DNA from: Bacteroides_E sp964528875
GTDB lineage: Bacteria; Bacteroidota; Bacteroidia; Bacteroidales; Bacteroidaceae
NCBI GenBank assembly: GCA_964528875.1
Contig: CAZGUI010000096.1
Location: 1 to 8,184 of the forward strand
Length of the DNA stretch: 8,184 nucleotides
Direction of reading: 5' to 3'
In this document: positions 6,003 to 8,184 of the stretch, in pieces
Layout: each line of letters opens with the position of its first letter
Position numbering within the stretch: position 1 is the first letter of the stretch
Made by a program: the position numbers and the translations under genes
The notes under the pieces: model-generated
Database searches by the model: none
What the model was told of the DNA's origin: nothing
The model's input: the letters and a program-made list of their open reading frames with translations, nothing else

Positions 6003-7571
6003 ATGAAAAAATATTATATAACAATGGTTTTGAGCTTACTTTTCTTTGGTACGATAAGTGCTCAGACATTATACGACGGCATTGAGTTTTCAAATAAAAA
6101 CCTAAGTGGTACAGCTCGCTTCGTGGGAATGGGTGGTGCTATGGGGGCATTGGGTGGAGATATATCTACCATTGGTAGTAATCCTGCCGGTATAGGTATA
6201 TATAGAAGTAACGATGTAATGACCTCTTTTAGTTTTACCAGTCACGAAATAGAGACTACTTATGGAGGAAATAAGTTTACTAATAAACGAAACAGAGGAG
6301 GTTTTGATAATTTTGGTTTTGTTTTTTCCTCTAAGGTTGGAAACGGTGCATTACGCTTTTTGAATTTTGGCTTTAATTACAATCGGGCTAAAACTTTTTA
6401 CCGAACTCGTGAGATGAGTGGAGTTATGGGTGGGTCACAAATCAACCAAATGACTACTCAAGCAAATGATATGCTTGATAAGTATTATGTACCTAAAGAA
6501 CCTATAAGAGATATCGAGTGGTTTGCAGGTAATTATGATGGAAACGTATTTCTTGCTCCAGAAATTGGATGGATCAGTGGAATTGGATATGAAGGATATT
6601 TATATCATCTTATTGGAGAAAAATATGATCAATTGTGGTCTGGTTCACCTATGGGTATATTTTATTCTAAAGAATGGGGAGGAATTGATCAATACGATTT
6701 TAATGTTTCTATGAATTTTGTTGATCGTGTATATTTGGGAGTAAGTATAGGTGCTTATGATTTAAGTTATAGAAAGTATTCGTTATATGCAGAGGAGTCA
6801 TATATTGATAACAAGACTAGTGAGTATTATTATGATTTAGAAAGTAATAAATGGATTGATGGAGCAGGAGTGGATTTCAAACTTGGAGTTATTGTTCGCC
6901 CTTTTGAAAATTCCCCTTTTCGTTTTGGACTTGCTTTCCATTCCCCAACTTATTATAAGTTAACATTAGGAACACAAGCCTCAATGCACTCTGAGGTAGG
7001 TGAAACAAACCCCTATTGGGTAAATACTGCGGATTTCGGCGTAGGAAGAATGGAGTCAGACTTTAAATTACAAACACCCTGGAAAGTAAATGTAAGTTTA
7101 GGTCACACCATTGGTTCACAGTTGGCTTTAGGAGCCGAATACGAATATCAAAATAATTCTAGCATTAAGTTTAAATATCCTGATGGTGTTTCTATGGATA
7201 ATGCTAATGGACTAGTATCAGATTATGCTAAAGGAGTACATACTCTTCGTTTAGGTGCTGAGTACAATATAATACCTCAGTTTGCTTTTAGAGTGGGGTA
7301 TAACTTTAGTACGGCTAGCTTGAAAAAGGAAGCATTTAAAGATTTAGCCATCAATAGTATTGAAACAGATACAGATTATGCTAATTCAGAATCGTTGAAT
7401 CGCTTCACTGTAGGTATGGGATATAGAGGTCGTTCCTTTTATGCCGACTTAGGATATCAATTCAATCATTATAAAGAAAAATTCTATGCCTTTGATAATA
7501 AATATTTAGATTCTGCAGAATCTACCAATTCAAGAAGTCACGTAGTTATGACTTTAGGCTTTAGATTTTAA
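6003..7571 (+). CDS. FadL/OmpP1/TodX-family outer membrane beta-barrel transport protein
   Basis: The 522-residue protein has a Sec signal peptide (MKKYY, hydrophobic 8-19, cleavage after ISA at residue 20). After it comes the family's N-terminal signature: a Gly/Ala-rich stretch GMGGAMGALGGD (42-53) and STIGSNPAGIG (55-65), containing the hallmark NPAG. The rest shows alternating amphipathic strands rich in Tyr, Phe and Gly (for example LRFLNFGFNYN, VYLGVSIGAYDLSY, RFGLAFHSP, QLALGAEYEYQ, FRVGYNFS). It ends in VVMTLGFRF with a terminal Phe, the signal for the BAM assembly machinery. FadL relatives move hydrophobic compounds such as long-chain fatty acids or aromatics across the outer membrane. 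Bacteroides homologues are often labelled 'hemin receptor', for which nothing in this sequence gives support. It is probably co-transcribed with the upstream secreted protein, and the pair is closed by two terminators. Substrate is unknown. Confidence 0.9.
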   Translation: MKKYYITMVLSLLFFGTISAQTLYDGIEFSNKNLSGTARFVGMGGAMGALGGDISTIGSNPAGIGIYRSNDVMTSFSFTSHEIETTYGGNKFTNKRNRGGFDNFGFVFSSKVGNGALRFLNFGFNYNRAKTFYRTREMSGVMGGSQINQMTTQANDMLDKYYVPKEPIRDIEWFAGNYDGNVFLAPEIGWISGIGYEGYLYHLIGEKYDQLWSGSPMGIFYSKEWGGIDQYDFNVSMNFVDRVYLGVSIGAYDLSYRKYSLYAEESYIDNKTSEYYYDLESNKWIDGAGVDFKLGVIVRPFENSPFRFGLAFHSPTYYKLTLGTQASMHSEVGETNPYWVNTADFGVGRMESDFKLQTPWKVNVSLGHTIGSQLALGAEYEYQNNSSIKFKYPDGVSMDNANGLVSDYAKGVHTLRLGAEYNIIPQFAFRVGYNFSTASLKKEAFKDLAINSIETDTDYANSESLNRFTVGMGYRGRSFYADLGYQFNHYKEKFYAFDNKYLDSAESTNSRSHVVMTLGFRF

Positions 7572-7577
7572 CGAGAT

Positions 7578-7613
7578 AGTTATTATTGCCGATAATATCT
7601 ATAATAACTTTTT
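7578..7613 (+). terminator. first, AT-rich terminator hairpin after the FadL-like gene
   Basis: Perfect 9-bp arms AGTTATTAT (7578-7586) and ATAATAACT (7601-7609) with a 14-base loop run directly into five Ts (7609-7613), seven bases after the stop codon. The all-A/T-rich stem makes it weaker than the hairpin that follows. Confidence 0.55.
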
Positions 7614-7623
7614 GTGTGTAAAG

Positions 7624-7659
7624 AAAAACCCCATCGCCTTTTCGGCGATGGGGTTTTTT
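7624..7659. terminator. strong bidirectional intrinsic terminator
   Basis: A 10-bp GC-rich stem CCCCATCGCC (7629-7638) / GGCGATGGGG (7644-7653) with a 5-base loop is flanked by AAAAA on the left (7624-7628) and TTTTTT on the right (7654-7659). It would therefore stop plus-strand transcription from the FadL-like gene and minus-strand transcription coming from the guanine deaminase gene. Confidence 0.93.
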
Positions 7660-7706
7660 GAGTTTTGAAGGGACGCATTAGACGTCGCAAAACAAGGGTG
7701 TTTGCC

Positions 7707-7785
7707 GGTCTAGGACTGAAGCCCCTTCGGTCTAGGACTGAACACCCCTCGGTCTAGGACCGACCGACCTTGGGTCTTAGCCCCC
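7707..7785. repeat. 22-bp GC-rich tandem repeat, about 3.5 copies
   Basis: Three 22-base units start with GGTCTAGGAC (7707-7728, 7729-7750, 7751-7772), and a degenerate fourth begins GGTCTTAG at 7773. Units 1 and 2 share GGTCTAGGACTGAA; unit 3 has GGTCTAGGACCGAC. Around unit 3, TCGGTC (7749-7754) and GACCGA (7758-7763) form a perfect 6-bp inverted repeat with a TAG centre. The stretch is much more GC-rich than the surrounding DNA and lies between the bidirectional terminator and the end of the guanine deaminase gene, so it would sit in that gene's 3' untranslated region. No open frame covers it. Confidence 0.8.
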
Positions 7786-7810
7786 TCTTTTTTCTTTCTC
7801 TAAAAAGGTC

Positions 7811-8184
7811 TTAATATTCCGTTTTATTTTCCGTTTCCATCCATTGTTTAAAAGCTTCAATAGCCTCGTCACGAAGAAACTTTTCAGAAGGAAGCTGACG
7901 ATTCTCAGGATCTAGTTTCAGTTCATCGTAAATGAATGAATCATCAAAACCTATCACTTTGGCATCTTCTTGTGTGTTACCGTAATAGAGTTTGTCCAAG
8001 CGTGCCCAATAAATAGCACCTAAACACATAGGACAGGGTTCACACGAACTATAGATTTCACATCCCGATAAATCAAAAGTTTTTAACTTTCTTGTGGCCT
8101 CACGAATAGCACTTACTTCAGCATGAGCCGTTGGGTCGCACGAGTCGGTTACACGGTTTACTCCTGTAGCAATAATCTCACCCT
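7811..8184 (-). CDS. guaD: guanine deaminase, cytidine-deaminase-like type (partial, N-terminus outside window)
   Basis: The last 123 codons are visible. The frame stays open to the window edge (the codon spanning 8183-8184 is cut), so the start lies beyond it; about 30 residues are missing compared with the 156-residue Bacillus subtilis GuaD. The zinc-deaminase motifs are intact: DPTAHAE (zinc-ligand His and catalytic Glu, codons near 8110-8135) and SSCEPCPMC (two zinc-ligand cysteines, near 8024-8050). GuaD-specific features are LGAIYWAR, GFDDSFIY and the C-terminal EY, where B. subtilis GuaD contributes a tyrosine to the active site of its domain-swapped dimer. The enzyme deaminates guanine to xanthine in cytosolic purine salvage and catabolism. 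The closely related tRNA adenosine deaminase TadA shares HAE and PCxxC but not these C-terminal motifs. The gene converges on the FadL-like unit. Confidence 0.93.
   Translation of the reverse strand, partial: GEIIATGVNRVTDSCDPTAHAEVSAIREATRKLKTFDLSGCEIYSSCEPCPMCLGAIYWARLDKLYYGNTQEDAKVIGFDDSFIYDELKLDPENRQLPSEKFLRDEAIEAFKQWMETENKTEY

Noticed and set aside
6003..7571. Heme (hemin) receptor assignment for the porin
   Set aside because: No TonB box, plug domain or heme-binding motif is visible. The NPAG signature places it in the FadL/OmpP1 family with unknown substrate.
7707..7785. Possible CRISPR array
   Set aside because: The units are contiguous 22-mers with no unique spacers between conserved repeats, and no cas gene is near.
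7811..8184. tRNA adenosine deaminase TadA as the identity of the deaminase
   Set aside because: HAE and PCxxC fit both families, but LGAIYWAR, GFDDSFIY and the terminal EY match guanine deaminase.
1..8184. Defence system, prophage, integron or insertion sequence
   Set aside because: All intact genes match housekeeping or envelope families apart from the one unknown exported protein. No transposase, integrase, terminal inverted repeats or toxin-antitoxin pair was found, and the tRNA at the edge shows no attachment-site duplication in the window.

Overview
The window looks like an ordinary chromosomal stretch from a low-GC member of the Bacteroidota, most likely the Bacteroidales (inference from sequence alone). 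The DNA is AT-rich. Several intergenic regions carry the Bacteroidota -7 promoter motif TAnnTTTG, ribosome binding sites are weak, and the proteins (a CreD-type membrane protein, a FadL-like porin of the Bacteroides 'hemin receptor' type, a secreted Ser/Thr/Arg-rich protein) have the phylum's typical look.

Layout: the left edge (1-55, minus) holds the 5' part of a tRNA-Thr(CGT) with its own promoter. A stand-alone creD-like gene (320-1669, plus) follows and ends in a clear intrinsic terminator. Next, from a good promoter at about 1798, comes a tight plus-strand set: ruvX (Holliday junction resolvase-like YqgF protein), def (peptide deformylase) and a free methionine-R-sulfoxide reductase of the GAF family. 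Converging on it from the minus strand is prmA (ribosomal protein L11 methyltransferase), whose leader shares a 218-bp divergent intergenic region with the next plus-strand unit. That region holds a perfect 9-bp-arm palindrome and two promoter-like sites.

The plus-strand unit 4420-7571 encodes two exported proteins: a 506-residue protein of unknown function (signal peptide, acidic patch, Trp/Tyr/His/Pro-rich middle, long Arg-Arg/Ser/Thr repeat tail) and a 522-residue FadL/OmpP1/TodX-family outer-membrane beta-barrel. No promoter or terminator is visible between them, so they are probably co-transcribed. Two stacked hairpin terminators close the unit, the second one symmetric enough to work in both directions. 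Between it and the last gene lies a GC-rich island with about 3.5 copies of a 22-bp tandem repeat. The right edge holds the C-terminal four fifths of a guanine deaminase (7811 to beyond 8184, minus).

How the genes fit together: ruvX, def, the methionine sulfoxide reductase and prmA are housekeeping genes for DNA processing, nascent-protein maturation, methionine repair and ribosome modification. The 4420/6003 pair is an envelope module. I found no defence system, mobile element, CRISPR array or phage gene. The least explained parts are the secreted Arg/Ser/Thr-rich protein, the palindrome upstream of it, and the 22-bp repeat island. Intergenic stretches are all under 300 bases; 57-319 shows only the tRNA promoter, a weak promoter candidate and small inverted repeats.
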